Shown here: piece by piece, positions 41,288 through 49,456 of the stretch | Position numbering within the stretch: the stretch's first letter is position 1 | Layout of the letters: each line of letters begins with the position of its first letter | Origin: Streptomyces cellostaticus | GTDB lineage: Bacteria > Actinomycetota > Actinomycetes > Streptomycetales > Streptomycetaceae | Direction: 5' to 3' | Assembly (NCBI RefSeq): GCF_001513965.1 | Contig: NZ_KQ948042.1 | Location: forward strand, 1-64,000 | Length of the DNA stretch: 64,000 nucleotides | The notes under the pieces: generated by a model | What the model was told of the DNA's origin: nothing | The model's database searches: none | The model's input: the letters and a program-made list of their open reading frames with translations, nothing else | Position numbers and translations under genes: made by a program

Positions 41288-42187
41288 TCAGGGAAGGGTC
41301 ACACCGTAGTAGCTCAGTGCCTCGGTGACCGGCTGGAAGAAGGTCGTACCGCCGGAGGTGCAGTCGCCGCTGCCGCCGGAGGTCAGGCCGTAGGCCACGC
41401 TGCCCCCGTAGAGCGAGCCGCCGCTGTCGCCGCCCTCGGCGCAGACCGTGGTCTGGATCAGGCCGTAGACGATGTCACCGCTGCCGTAGTTGACGGTGGC
41501 GTTCAGCGCGGTGACCCGGCCGCTGTGCGTGCCGGTGGTGGAACCGCGGCGGTAGACGGTCGTCCCCACGGACGGGGTGGCCGCGCTGCTGATGGTCTGG
41601 CTGCCCACCGCGCTCGGGTGCGCGATCGAGGAGTTGGTGTAGCGCACCAGCGCGAAGTCGTTGCCCGGGAAGCTGTATCCGACGTTCGTGCCCAGCACGG
41701 TGCTGTGGCCGGAGTTGCTGTACCAGGTGGAGGCGACCTCACCGCAATGGCCGGCGGTCAGGAAGTAGTACGTACTGCCGCTGTGCACGTTGAAGCCGAG
41801 CGAGCAGCGATAGGAGCCGCCGTAGATGGCGTCGCCGCCGCTGATCAGCTTCCGGAGCTTGCCGGGGGTGTGCTTGATGGTCAGCGCGCCTGCGTTGGCG
41901 CCGGCCTGCTGCTTGATCGTGGCGATCTCGGCCTGGGAGACCGTGCTGTCGACGGTGACGACGACCCGGTCGGTCTTGCTGTCGACCGCCCAGGCCGTGC
42001 CGGCGATGTCGGCCTTGAGGACGGAGTCACTCGCCTGGGCGAGCTGGTTGGCGCTGAACGTGTGGTCGTCGCTGGCGCTCGCGGTGGGGGCGGCGAACGC
42101 TGCCGCGGCCAGGAAGCCGGTCGCCACGGCGATCAGCCGGGTCCGTCTTGTGGTGCCGCTGCGGGGAGTGGTGCGCTTGATGCTCAC
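41288..42187 (-). CDS. Secreted streptogrisin B-like serine protease (S1)
   Basis: Encodes 299 aa from GTG 42187, with GGAGG about 9 nt upstream. It has a signal peptide (LIAVATGFLAAAAFAAPTASA), a propeptide of about 80 residues, and a mature domain starting ISGGDAIYGGSYRCSLGFNVHSGSTYYFLTAGHC, very close to streptogrisin B. Triad residues are His (TAGHC), Asp (GNDFALVRY) and Ser (GGDSGGS; one residue differs from the usual PGDSGG). It probably arose by duplication with its neighbour. A 28-bp tandem duplication lies upstream. Confidence 0.94.
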   Translation of the reverse strand: MSIKRTTPRSGTTRRTRLIAVATGFLAAAAFAAPTASASDDHTFSANQLAQASDSVLKADIAGTAWAVDSKTDRVVVTVDSTVSQAEIATIKQQAGANAGALTIKHTPGKLRKLISGGDAIYGGSYRCSLGFNVHSGSTYYFLTAGHCGEVASTWYSNSGHSTVLGTNVGYSFPGNDFALVRYTNSSIAHPSAVGSQTISSAATPSVGTTVYRRGSTTGTHSGRVTALNATVNYGSGDIVYGLIQTTVCAEGGDSGGSLYGGSVAYGLTSGGSGDCTSGGTTFFQPVTEALSYYGVTLP

Positions 42188-42370
42188 TTTTCGTTCCCTC
42201 CTGGGGGAAGTCGGGGGCCCGCGTGGGGGTCGGGGCCCGTGAGTCGCAGCCAGGGACAGGTCCGGGGGTCCGAACACGTATGCCCCCGACAAGCGCTGAG
42301 GGGGAGTATTCGGCCGAACGGCCGGTCGGCACAAGAGTGCCTTTCGGCCGTCAACCTTTGAACCACTCTT

Positions 42371-42426
42371 TAGACAATGCCCACTGACATCCGCTCACTA
42401 GACCATGCCCGCTGACATCCGCTCAC
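42371..42426. repeat. 28-bp perfect-length tandem duplication
   Basis: Units at 42371-42398 and 42399-42426 differ at two of 28 positions and are directly adjacent. They start TAGAC and contain CTGACATCCGCTCAC. They lie between the DUF1684 stop (42428) and the protease promoter. They look like a recent local duplication and could be regulatory. Confidence 0.8.
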
Positions 42427-42427
42427 A

Positions 42428-43216
42428 TCAGCCCAGAGCGCGCTCTCCCGCCTCGATCGCCACGTCCAGCCGGTTGCCCGGCGGCGGGAAGGGGCAGATG
42501 AAGTGGTCGGCGAAGGCGCACGGCGGGAGCTCGGCGCGGTTGAAGTCGACCGTGGTACGGCCCTGCGCGTCCGGTGCCTCGGGAAAGAGGAACCGGAAGC
42601 GGAAGCTGGTGTCGCCGCTGGTGGCGTCGGCGAACACCGCCCACAGCCGGCCGACGCCCTGCGCGACCTGGAGCGTCAGGTCCTTTCCGTCCAGGGTGAA
42701 GGCGAGTTCCCCCGCGAGGGTGAGCCCGCGCTCGCGCCCGTCCGCGTTGCCGACCCGTACGGTGCGCGTCCCGTCGTACGGTGTGAAGCGCCCCGGCACC
42801 GACCGGTCCGGGTCGTACGGGGTGGCCTCGATGCCCTGGAAGGCGCGGCGGGCGTCCGCCGCGGGGTCGTAGACCCGCACCCCCCAGACCCCCTCGCGGA
42901 CCAGCACGACCAGCCGCTTCTCGCCGAGCGCGACCCGCGAGCCGGCCTCCGGTCCGCTGTCGGCGCCGAGCCGGACCTCGCCGGAGAAGGGCAGGCTGTC
43001 CACGGTCAGGCCGTCGGTGCCGGCGGCGGTCAGCACCACCCCGGCACCCTGCGCCACCCACGTCCCGGGAATGTCCGGAAGTCGGCCGTCCGGATGGTCC
43101 TCGACCCAGTGGGTGGCGGTCAGCGCGAGCGGTCCGTAGGGCGCCGAGACCGTCTCCACACGCTGCTCGTGCCACCGCTTCCACGCGTCCGGTGCGGCCG
43201 ATGCGTCCGTCGTCAT
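42428..43216 (-). CDS. DUF1684 family protein
   Basis: Encodes 262 aa from ATG 43216 (AAAGGA 9 nt upstream); ATG 43234 is an alternative. The sequence fits DUF1684: WHEQRVETVSAPYGPLALTATHWV near the N-terminus and a conserved C-terminal FNRAELPPCAFADHFICPFPPPGNRL. No catalytic function is established. It is the last gene of the organosulfur-type operon, 24 bp after the monooxygenase, and may be involved in handling the product (inference). Confidence 0.88.
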   Translation of the reverse strand: MTTDASAAPDAWKRWHEQRVETVSAPYGPLALTATHWVEDHPDGRLPDIPGTWVAQGAGVVLTAAGTDGLTVDSLPFSGEVRLGADSGPEAGSRVALGEKRLVVLVREGVWGVRVYDPAADARRAFQGIEATPYDPDRSVPGRFTPYDGTRTVRVGNADGRERGLTLAGELAFTLDGKDLTLQVAQGVGRLWAVFADATSGDTSFRFRFLFPEAPDAQGRTTVDFNRAELPPCAFADHFICPFPPPGNRLDVAIEAGERALG

Positions 43217-43240
43217 GCGATCGAGTCCTTTCATGCGCGC

Positions 43241-44539
43241 TCACCCCTCCCCTGGCGGGTCGGGCAGCCCGAGGTGTGAGCGCAGGGTCGTGCCCTGGTA
43301 TTCCGTGCGGAACGCGCCGCGCTCCTGGAGCAGCGGCACCACCCGGTCCACGAACTCCTCGAGGCAGCCGGGTGTGCGATGCGGGAGGAGGACGAAGCCG
43401 TCGGCGGCGTCCTCGCGTACGTACGCCTGCAGTTCGGCGGCGACCGCCTCCGGGGTGCCGATGAAGGACTGCCGGCCGCTCGCCTCGATCACCGTCTCCC
43501 GGATCGACAGTCCCTTCTCCTTCGCCAGCGCCCGCCACGTCCCGGCGAGCGCGACCCGGTCACCGTGCCGGCCACGGCCGGGTGTGAACGCCGGGTCCGG
43601 CACCGGGTCGGTCCGCGGGAGCGGGCCGTCGGGGTCATGGCCGCAGAGGTCAGCGCCCCAGACCCGCTCCAGGACGTACAGGGCGCCTTGCGGGGTGATC
43701 TGCTGCCGTCTGATCTCCGCGGCCCGCTCCTGGGCCTCGGCGGCGGTGTCCCCGAGGACGACGGTGACACCGGACATGATCTTCAGGTCCTCCGTGGCCC
43801 GGCCGTAGGCGGCGAGCCGTCGTCTGACGTCCGCGGCGAAGGCACGGCCCGCCGCCACGGAGCGGTGCCGGGCGAGGAGCACGTCGGCCGAGGCGGCGGC
43901 GCACTCCCGGTCCTCGTCCGAGTCGCCCGCCAGGATCACCACGGGGTGCCCCTGCGGCGGGCGGGGCAGGCCGAACTCGCCCGCGATGTCGAAGTGCCGG
44001 CCCTGGTGCGCGAACGGCCGGGACACCCCATCGGCCGTCCAGGAGTCCCACAGCTGCCGTGCGAGGCCGATGAATTCGACCGCCTGTGCGAACCGGTCCC
44101 GGGCGTCGGCCCGGCCGCCGTGCCGGAAGTTGGCGCCGGTGAACGCGTCCGAGGAGGTCTCGGCGTGCCAGGCGGCCCGGCCCTCGCTGAGATGGTCCAG
44201 GGTCGCGAGCCTGCGGGCGAGTTCGTACGGCTCGCTGTAGGCCGTGTGCACGGTGGCGGCGAGACCCAGCCGTTCGGTGACCCCGGCCAGCGCGTTCAGC
44301 AGGGTGAGCGGCTCCGGCCACCCGGCCGCGTCGAGGTCGTGGATCCGCCCCCGGTGTTCGGGCAGCCGCAGCTGTTCGGAGAGCAGCAGGAAGTCGAACA
44401 GCCCGCGCTCGGCGGTGCGCGCCTGCTGTGCCGGCGAGGCGAACGCGATCCGCGAGCCGGAACACGGGTCCGTCCCTACGGCGGCCCGGCCGTCCCCGGG
44501 GAGGCGGGCCGCCAGGTGCACCGTGCGTCGTACGGTCAT
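43241..44539 (-). CDS. NtaA/SnaA/DszA-family flavin monooxygenase 1
   Basis: Encodes 432 aa, the standard length for the class. It belongs to the bacterial luciferase-like TIM-barrel group: FDFLLLSEQLRLPEHRG, RLGLAATVHTAYSEPYELARRLATLDHLSEGRAAWHAETSSD, DLPRPPQGHPVVILAGDSDE. Enzymes of this group use FMNH2 from a partner reductase to oxidise sulfur or nitrogen compounds. Its ATG overlaps the upstream monooxygenase stop (ATGA at 44536-44539). The operon context points to an organosulfur substrate. Confidence 0.93.
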   Translation of the reverse strand: MTVRRTVHLAARLPGDGRAAVGTDPCSGSRIAFASPAQQARTAERGLFDFLLLSEQLRLPEHRGRIHDLDAAGWPEPLTLLNALAGVTERLGLAATVHTAYSEPYELARRLATLDHLSEGRAAWHAETSSDAFTGANFRHGGRADARDRFAQAVEFIGLARQLWDSWTADGVSRPFAHQGRHFDIAGEFGLPRPPQGHPVVILAGDSDEDRECAAASADVLLARHRSVAAGRAFAADVRRRLAAYGRATEDLKIMSGVTVVLGDTAAEAQERAAEIRRQQITPQGALYVLERVWGADLCGHDPDGPLPRTDPVPDPAFTPGRGRHGDRVALAGTWRALAKEKGLSIRETVIEASGRQSFIGTPEAVAAELQAYVREDAADGFVLLPHRTPGCLEEFVDRVVPLLQERGAFRTEYQGTTLRSHLGLPDPPGEG

Positions 44540-45672
44540 GACGTTCCCCCGGTCACGGCGTACTGGTTGGCGGGGCGGGCGAGGCCCAGGTGCTCGCGCA
44601 GGGTGCTGCCCGGGTAGAAGGTGCGGAACAGGCCGCGGTGCTGGAGCAGCGCCACCGTGCCGTTGACGAGCCGCTCCAGGTCACGGCGCGGCTCCACGGG
44701 GGTGAGGTGGAAGCCGTCGGTGACGCCCTCCGTGTGCCAGGTGGCGATCAGCTCCGCGAGGTCGACGGGTCCGCCCCGGTACAGCGGGCCCTCGGGGGTC
44801 GGCCGGGGCCCTCCCCCGCCATGTCCGGGCTCGGCCGCGTGCTCGCCGTCGCCGAGGTCGACGAGGAGGCTCGCCAGGATCCGCAGGGTGTCGGGGTTCC
44901 TGCCGGACTCCGCGGCCCGGTCCCGCAGTTGCTGCCGTACGGCGGCGGCCTGGGCCGGGGTCGCGGCGCGGACCAGGGCCACGTCGGCGTACCGGGCCGC
45001 GGTGGTCCTGGCCGGTCCCTCGGTGGCGTCGACCACCCGGACGGGGTGGCCCTGCGGGGGCCGGGGCACGGTCGAGGGGCCCTTGACGGAGAAGGCGGTA
45101 CCGGTGAAGTCGACATGGTGCAGCCTGGTCCGGTCGAGGAAGCGGCCGGTCGGCACGTCTCTGATCTCCGCGCCGTCCTCCCAGCTGTCCCACAGCTTCG
45201 CCGCCACGTCGGCTGTTTCGCCCGCCTCCGCCCACAGCGCGTCCGCGGGCGCGGCAGGCCGGCGGCCGAAGAGGCGGGCCTCGCCCTCGGTGGTGGACAC
45301 GTCGATCCGCCAGCCGGCCCGGCCGCAGCTGGCCCAGTCGAGGGTGGCGACGGCGGCCTGGACGCGGAAGGGCTCGGTGTGCGTGGTGGTGAGGGTCGGG
45401 ACGAGGCCGATCCGCCGGGTGGCGGGGGCCACGCGGGAGAGCACGGCGAGCGCGTCGGGCCCCGGTCGCGCGAAGGAGTCGTCCAGCGTCACGAAGTCGA
45501 GCCCCCCGCGCTCGGCGAGCTGCGCCAGCTCGACGTAGGGGGCGGCGCCGAAGGAGCCCGGCCGATCGACGGCGGCGGCGAGATGCAGCAGCCCACGCCC
45601 GTACCGCGCGCTCACGTCGGCACCCCCTGTTCGCAGGGCACCGGCGCATCGCAGGCCATGGTCATCGCTCAC
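44536..45672 (-). CDS. Luciferase-like flavin monooxygenase 2
   Basis: Encodes 378 aa. Same TIM-barrel superfamily as the neighbour but a different subgroup: YGRGLLHLAAAVDRPGSFGAAPYVELAQLAERGGLDFVTLDDSF and RVQAAVATLDWASCGRAGWRIDVSTTEGEARLFG. The GTG at 45672 overlaps the ATPase stop (GTGA), which argues for that start; GTG 45615 has a better purine-rich ribosome site and may be used. Two different oxygenases imply two oxidation steps or two substrates. Confidence 0.9.
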   Translation of the reverse strand: MSDDHGLRCAGALRTGGADVSARYGRGLLHLAAAVDRPGSFGAAPYVELAQLAERGGLDFVTLDDSFARPGPDALAVLSRVAPATRRIGLVPTLTTTHTEPFRVQAAVATLDWASCGRAGWRIDVSTTEGEARLFGRRPAAPADALWAEAGETADVAAKLWDSWEDGAEIRDVPTGRFLDRTRLHHVDFTGTAFSVKGPSTVPRPPQGHPVRVVDATEGPARTTAARYADVALVRAATPAQAAAVRQQLRDRAAESGRNPDTLRILASLLVDLGDGEHAAEPGHGGGGPRPTPEGPLYRGGPVDLAELIATWHTEGVTDGFHLTPVEPRRDLERLVNGTVALLQHRGLFRTFYPGSTLREHLGLARPANQYAVTGGTS

Positions 45673-46430
45673 AGCACCTTCGACAGGAACGCCCGGGTCC
45701 GGTCCTCGCGCGGAGCGTCCAGGACCTCGCCCGGCGGCCCCTGCTCGACGATCCTCCCGTCGGCCATGAACACCACCGTGTCGGCGATCTCGCGGGCAAA
45801 GGCGATCTCGTGCGTGACGACGATCATCGTCGTGCCCTGTCCGGCCAGGTCCCGTATGACATCGAGGACTTCACCGACCAGCTCGGGATCCAGCGCCGAG
45901 GTCGGCTCGTCGAACAGCAGCAGCTTCGGCTCCAGCGCAAGCGCCCGCGCGATCGCGACACGCTGCTGCTGTCCCCCGGAGAGTTGGCGGGGATAGGTGT
46001 CGGCCTTGTCGGCGAGCCCCACCCGCTCCAGCAGCCGGCGCGCGCTGTCCACCGCCTCGTTCCGGGGCCGTTTCAGCGCGGCCACCGGTGCCTCGATGAC
46101 GTTCTCCAGCACGGTCAGGTGCGGGAACAGGTGGAAGTTCTGGAAGACGAAGCCGATCCGCGTGCGCTGCTTCAGCACCTCGCGCTCGGGCAGCTCGTAC
46201 AGCTTGTCGCCGGAGCGCCGGTAGCCGATCAGTGCGCCGTCCACGCTGATCGCGCCGTGGTCCACCTTCTCCAGGTGGTTGATGGTGCGCAGCAGCGTCG
46301 ACTTCCCGGAGCCGGACGGGCCGAGGACGACGGTGACTTCACCGGTGCGCACTTCCAGATCGATGCCCTTGAGGACGTCGAGCGAGCCGAAGCTCTTGTG
46401 GACGGACCTGATGTCGACCATGACACTCAT
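45669..46430 (-). CDS. Polar amino-acid-type ABC importer ATPase
   Basis: Encodes 253 aa. Walker A GPSGSGKST is near residue 37, Q-loop FVFQNFHLFPHLTV, signature LSGGQQQRVAIARAL, Walker B LLLFDEPTSALDP, H-loop VVTHE. It is typical of GlnQ/HisP/TcyC. AAGGAG precedes ATG 46430. It works with the permease at 48213-49070 and the binding protein at 49457-50374. It lies 28 bp after the FAD-protein gene. Confidence 0.95.
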   Translation of the reverse strand: MSVMVDIRSVHKSFGSLDVLKGIDLEVRTGEVTVVLGPSGSGKSTLLRTINHLEKVDHGAISVDGALIGYRRSGDKLYELPEREVLKQRTRIGFVFQNFHLFPHLTVLENVIEAPVAALKRPRNEAVDSARRLLERVGLADKADTYPRQLSGGQQQRVAIARALALEPKLLLFDEPTSALDPELVGEVLDVIRDLAGQGTTMIVVTHEIAFAREIADTVVFMADGRIVEQGPPGEVLDAPREDRTRAFLSKVL

Positions 46431-46458
46431 CGCGGAACTCCTTGGAGTCGGGGGGGGT

Positions 46459-48216
46459 TCATGCGGCTGCGCGGAGGGCGAGTTCGGCCAGGAACCGCAG
46501 CGCGGCCCGCGCCGTCGCGTCGTTCTGCCGGAACGCGGGCCCGCCGGTGCGCGGCCGGGTGAAGGCGCCGGGGGTACGGGCGTCGGTGTACGGGCCGAGC
46601 GCGAAGCGCCGCGGATGCGGCCGCCCGGCCCCGTCGAGGATCCGCCCGTCGGCGGGGTCGACGCGCAGCAGCCCCTCGGGGGTCTCGGCGGCGCCCTCGG
46701 CGTGCAGCTCGCGCAGCAGCGTGTCGCGGGCGCGTCCCACGGTCGGCTCGGGCAGCCGGGCCTCGACCAGCGCCCGTGCCTCGACGGCGAACCCCGGCAC
46801 GGTCGGACTGGCGGCCCGGAACACCCCGTCCTCGGCGGTGACCGTCATATCGGCGCCGACGAACCGCAGCAGCCCCGCCCGGGACAGCGCGAGCATCTGC
46901 CGCAGCCGGGGTCCGGGCGGGCCGGATGCCAGGTAGCTGAAGAAGCCGTGCCACCAGGGGCCGATGTCCCCGAGCCGCACCAGTTGCCCGTAGACGGACA
47001 GCAACCCGAGGAAGACGCCCAGGTCGGCACTGTGATCCGGATCGTGACGACGGCTCAGGTCACCCTCGACATAGCCGCGCAGACCCTCCTGGAACTCCTC
47101 GTGCGAGGCGTACCGCACCCCGTCGAGGGGGTGGTCGAGCGCGGTCAGGTCGAGGCGGTCGTCCGGGTCCGGTACGGCGGTGGCGACGAGCGCCCGGATC
47201 TCGGCGGGGCCGCCGGCTGCAGCGTACTTCTCCTCGAAGTCGGCCCACCCCATCGCCGTACGCCCGGCGTGGGCGGTGAACAGGCGGTGGTAGTGGGCGA
47301 AGCCCAGCTCCTTCTCCACCAGCGGCCACACATCGCGCCGGAAGTCGAAACCTGACGGCCTGGCCAGCAGCTCCCCGACCTCGGCGGGCCCGAAGAAGCG
47401 GGGCAGCGGGGGCCGGTCGCCGGTCCAGTCGTAGCCGATCTTCGAGTGGTACGGCACTCCGCGCCGCGAGCCGACGTACAGCACCGGTTCACGCCCCGAG
47501 GGCAGGTAGGCGTCACCCTCGTAGCGCCCGCCCCGCCCCTCGGTGAGCAGCACCATCAGGTCGACGAAGGCGAGACCGAAGCCCCGCACGAGGACGGCTT
47601 CGCCGGGCTTCAGCGGGGACAGGTCGCTGTCGGCGGTGAAGTCGGGCGGCAGATGGACCAGGCCGTGCTCGCGGGCGTACGCGGCCAGCTCGGCCTGCCC
47701 GGAGTCGAGGTCGGAGTCGAGGTGGCCGAGGGCGAGGACGACCAGGTCGGCGAGGAGGGGACGCGGGCGGCCCTCCAGCCACACCTGCTGGCGCCCCTCG
47801 CGCGGACCGCTGACGCGCAGCGCACGCCGGGCGTGGTGGTGGACGGTGATGCCGGGGGGCAGCTCGGCGAGGGCACGCTCGTACACCCAGCGCAGGTAGC
47901 GGCCCTGGATCTGCCGGTCGGCGAAGGTGCGCCCGTCCAGGCCCGCCCACTCGTGCAGGGTGGGGCCCTCGCGCACCGGGCCGTCCATCCGCACCGTCTC
48001 GTCGGTGAACATGGTGACGTCCTCGGCGTGCGAGTTCATCCACAGCAGCGGTGACTGCTTCTGGCGCCAGATGCGTCCGCCGCCCGGCGGATGGGGGTCG
48101 ACCAGATGGACGTCGAGGGCCGGGCCGGCGTACAGATCGGGCGCGTTGGCGGCGATGCGTTCGAGGAGTCCGGTCCCCCGCGGCCCGGCTCCCACGATCA
48201 CCAGCTGCGGCCTCAT
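46459..48216 (-). CDS. FAD/NAD(P)-binding protein
   Basis: Encodes 585 aa. It starts MRPQLVIVGAGPRGTGLLERI with the nucleotide-binding fold GxGPRGTG at residues 9-16, then DVHLVDPHPPGGGRIWRQKQSPLLWMNSH (PF13454-like NAD_binding_9). A second nucleotide-binding stretch ADLVVLALGHLDSDLD lies near 175. It may act as a flavoprotein reductase or oxidase. Its ATG overlaps the permease stop (ATGA at 48213-48216). Linkage to two flavin monooxygenases suggests it supplies reducing power or modifies the same substrate; function is not proved. Confidence 0.88.
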   Translation of the reverse strand: MRPQLVIVGAGPRGTGLLERIAANAPDLYAGPALDVHLVDPHPPGGGRIWRQKQSPLLWMNSHAEDVTMFTDETVRMDGPVREGPTLHEWAGLDGRTFADRQIQGRYLRWVYERALAELPPGITVHHHARRALRVSGPREGRQQVWLEGRPRPLLADLVVLALGHLDSDLDSGQAELAAYAREHGLVHLPPDFTADSDLSPLKPGEAVLVRGFGLAFVDLMVLLTEGRGGRYEGDAYLPSGREPVLYVGSRRGVPYHSKIGYDWTGDRPPLPRFFGPAEVGELLARPSGFDFRRDVWPLVEKELGFAHYHRLFTAHAGRTAMGWADFEEKYAAAGGPAEIRALVATAVPDPDDRLDLTALDHPLDGVRYASHEEFQEGLRGYVEGDLSRRHDPDHSADLGVFLGLLSVYGQLVRLGDIGPWWHGFFSYLASGPPGPRLRQMLALSRAGLLRFVGADMTVTAEDGVFRAASPTVPGFAVEARALVEARLPEPTVGRARDTLLRELHAEGAAETPEGLLRVDPADGRILDGAGRPHPRRFALGPYTDARTPGAFTRPRTGGPAFRQNDATARAALRFLAELALRAAA

Positions 48217-49070
48217 CGGGCGGACTCCGTCCCGCGCGCGTAGTGCTTCTCGACGTAGTACTGGCCGACGCCGAGCACCGAGGTGACCACGGTGTACCAG
48301 AGGGTGGCGACCATCAGCAGCGGGATGACCTGGTAGGTGCGGTGGTAGATCAACTGGGCCGAGAACAGCAGGTCGTTGACGGCGATGACGCTGACGATCG
48401 AGGTGCCCTTGAGCGTGCCGATCAGCATGTTGCCGGCGGGCGGCACGATGGAGCGCATGGCCTGCGGCAGCACGATCCGCCGCAGGCGCCGCAGGCGGCT
48501 CAGGCCGAGCGCCTGGGCGGCCTCGATCTGCCCGCGGTCGACGGAGAGCATGCCGCCCCGGACCACCTCGGCGGCGTAGGCGGCTTCGTGCAGGGTGAGA
48601 CCGACGACGGCGACGGCGACGGGGCTGAGCAGGTTGACGGTCTTCACCCCGAGGATCTGCGGGTACAGCGCCCCGATGTTGAACCACAGCAGCAGCTGCA
48701 CCAGGACCGGGATCGACCGGAACAGCCAGACGTACCCCCAACTGACCGCTTTCAGTACGGGGTTGGCGGACAGCCGGAAGGCGGCGAGCAGGGTGCCGAG
48801 GGCGAAGCCGAGGACCATCACCACCGCGGTCAGCCACAGGGTGAGCCACAGACCGCGCAGGACGGAGTCCGAGGTGAAGTAGTCGGCGACGACGTTCCAC
48901 TGGAACGCCTGGTTGCGCAGGACCGAGTTGACGGCGAGCCCGAGCAGCACCAGGACGACGACGGCGGCCGTCCACTGGCCCGGGCGGCGCTGCGGGACGA
49001 TCGTCAGGGCGTCCGCGCGCTCGGGCACCCGGGGTGCGGCGGGGACTTTGGCGAGGGTGTCGGATGACAT
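48213..49070 (-). CDS. Polar amino-acid-type ABC importer permease
   Basis: Encodes 285 aa with about five to six membrane segments and the characteristic HisM/GlnP-type loop EAAYAAEVVRGGMLSVDRGQIEAAQALGLSRLRRLRRIVLPQAM (near residue 160), which contacts the ATPase. The substrate class is polar or sulfur-containing amino acids by family. It is the first gene of the minus-strand operon and is divergent from the binding-protein gene across 386 bp. Confidence 0.94.
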   Translation of the reverse strand: MSSDTLAKVPAAPRVPERADALTIVPQRRPGQWTAAVVVLVLLGLAVNSVLRNQAFQWNVVADYFTSDSVLRGLWLTLWLTAVVMVLGFALGTLLAAFRLSANPVLKAVSWGYVWLFRSIPVLVQLLLWFNIGALYPQILGVKTVNLLSPVAVAVVGLTLHEAAYAAEVVRGGMLSVDRGQIEAAQALGLSRLRRLRRIVLPQAMRSIVPPAGNMLIGTLKGTSIVSVIAVNDLLFSAQLIYHRTYQVIPLLMVATLWYTVVTSVLGVGQYYVEKHYARGTESAR

Positions 49071-49148
49071 GTGAAGGCTCCGTGACGCGGTAGGTCGAAC
49101 ACGGTGGTGCCTTCACACGGCCGAGCCCCTCAGCAGGGCCGTTCATCG

Positions 49149-49179
49149 AGAGTACGTGGGCGTTTCCCCTCACTGTCAA
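49149..49179 (-). promoter_or_regulatory. Weak candidate promoter for the minus-strand operon
   Basis: On the minus strand TTGACA (49174-49179) is followed after 19 nt by TACTCT (49149-49154). The spacing is 1-2 nt longer than optimal. This would drive the permease-to-DUF1684 operon. Confidence 0.3.
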
Positions 49180-49250
49180 GGCCGTCCGGACTGTGAGCCG
49201 TACGTCTCAAGTCAGTTGACGCGGAACCGGATGCCTGTTCCACTTGGCCC

Positions 49251-49322
49251 ATGCATCCACAGCAGTGGCTGGTCACCCGCTCCCACATCGACTTCGGTCG
49301 CGTGTGGTCCTGTTCCTGTTGA
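49251..49322 (+). CDS. 23-aa cysteine-type leader peptide
   Basis: ATG 49251 opens a 24-codon frame that ends RSHIDFGRVWSCSC then TGA. The pattern R-x-H-I-D-x-x-R-x-x-S-x-C and tandem Cys codons just before the stop match short actinobacterial leader peptides found upstream of sulfur and cysteine genes (annotated as putative leader peptides, from memory). A ribosome slowed at the Cys codons when cysteine is scarce would change folding of the hairpin 15 nt downstream. It precedes the binding-protein gene by 134 nt. Confidence 0.75.
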   Translation: MHPQQWLVTRSHIDFGRVWSCSC

Positions 49323-49337
49323 GCTGACCCCCTGCGC

Positions 49338-49375
49338 GCCCGCTCCGGCGGGCTCATGCGTTCTCCCTTCTTTCT
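49338..49375 (+). terminator. Attenuator-like hairpin and pyrimidine tract
   Basis: GCCCGC (49338-49343) and GCGGGC (49348-49353) form a 6-bp stem with a TCCG tetraloop. A T/C-rich tract follows (TTCTCCCTTCTTTCTCC from 49361). It lies between the leader peptide stop and the binding-protein gene, as expected for an attenuator. Confidence 0.6.
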
Positions 49376-49456
49376 CCTTCTCCTGCGTCGCCTTCACACG
49401 CGCACCCCTCCCCTCGCGCTCTGCAATGCCTTCTGTTTCCAGGAGACCGCTTTCCG

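Noticed and set aside
46459..49179. Single 906-codon frame spanning the FAD protein and an upstream stretch
   Set aside because: The part upstream of 48216 lies over the permease gene in another frame; the FAD protein has a good start at 48216 overlapping the permease stop.
49071..49179. A second leader peptide for the minus-strand operon
   Set aside because: The only short frame there (from about 49148) runs into the permease gene without a stop and has no Cys-rich end.
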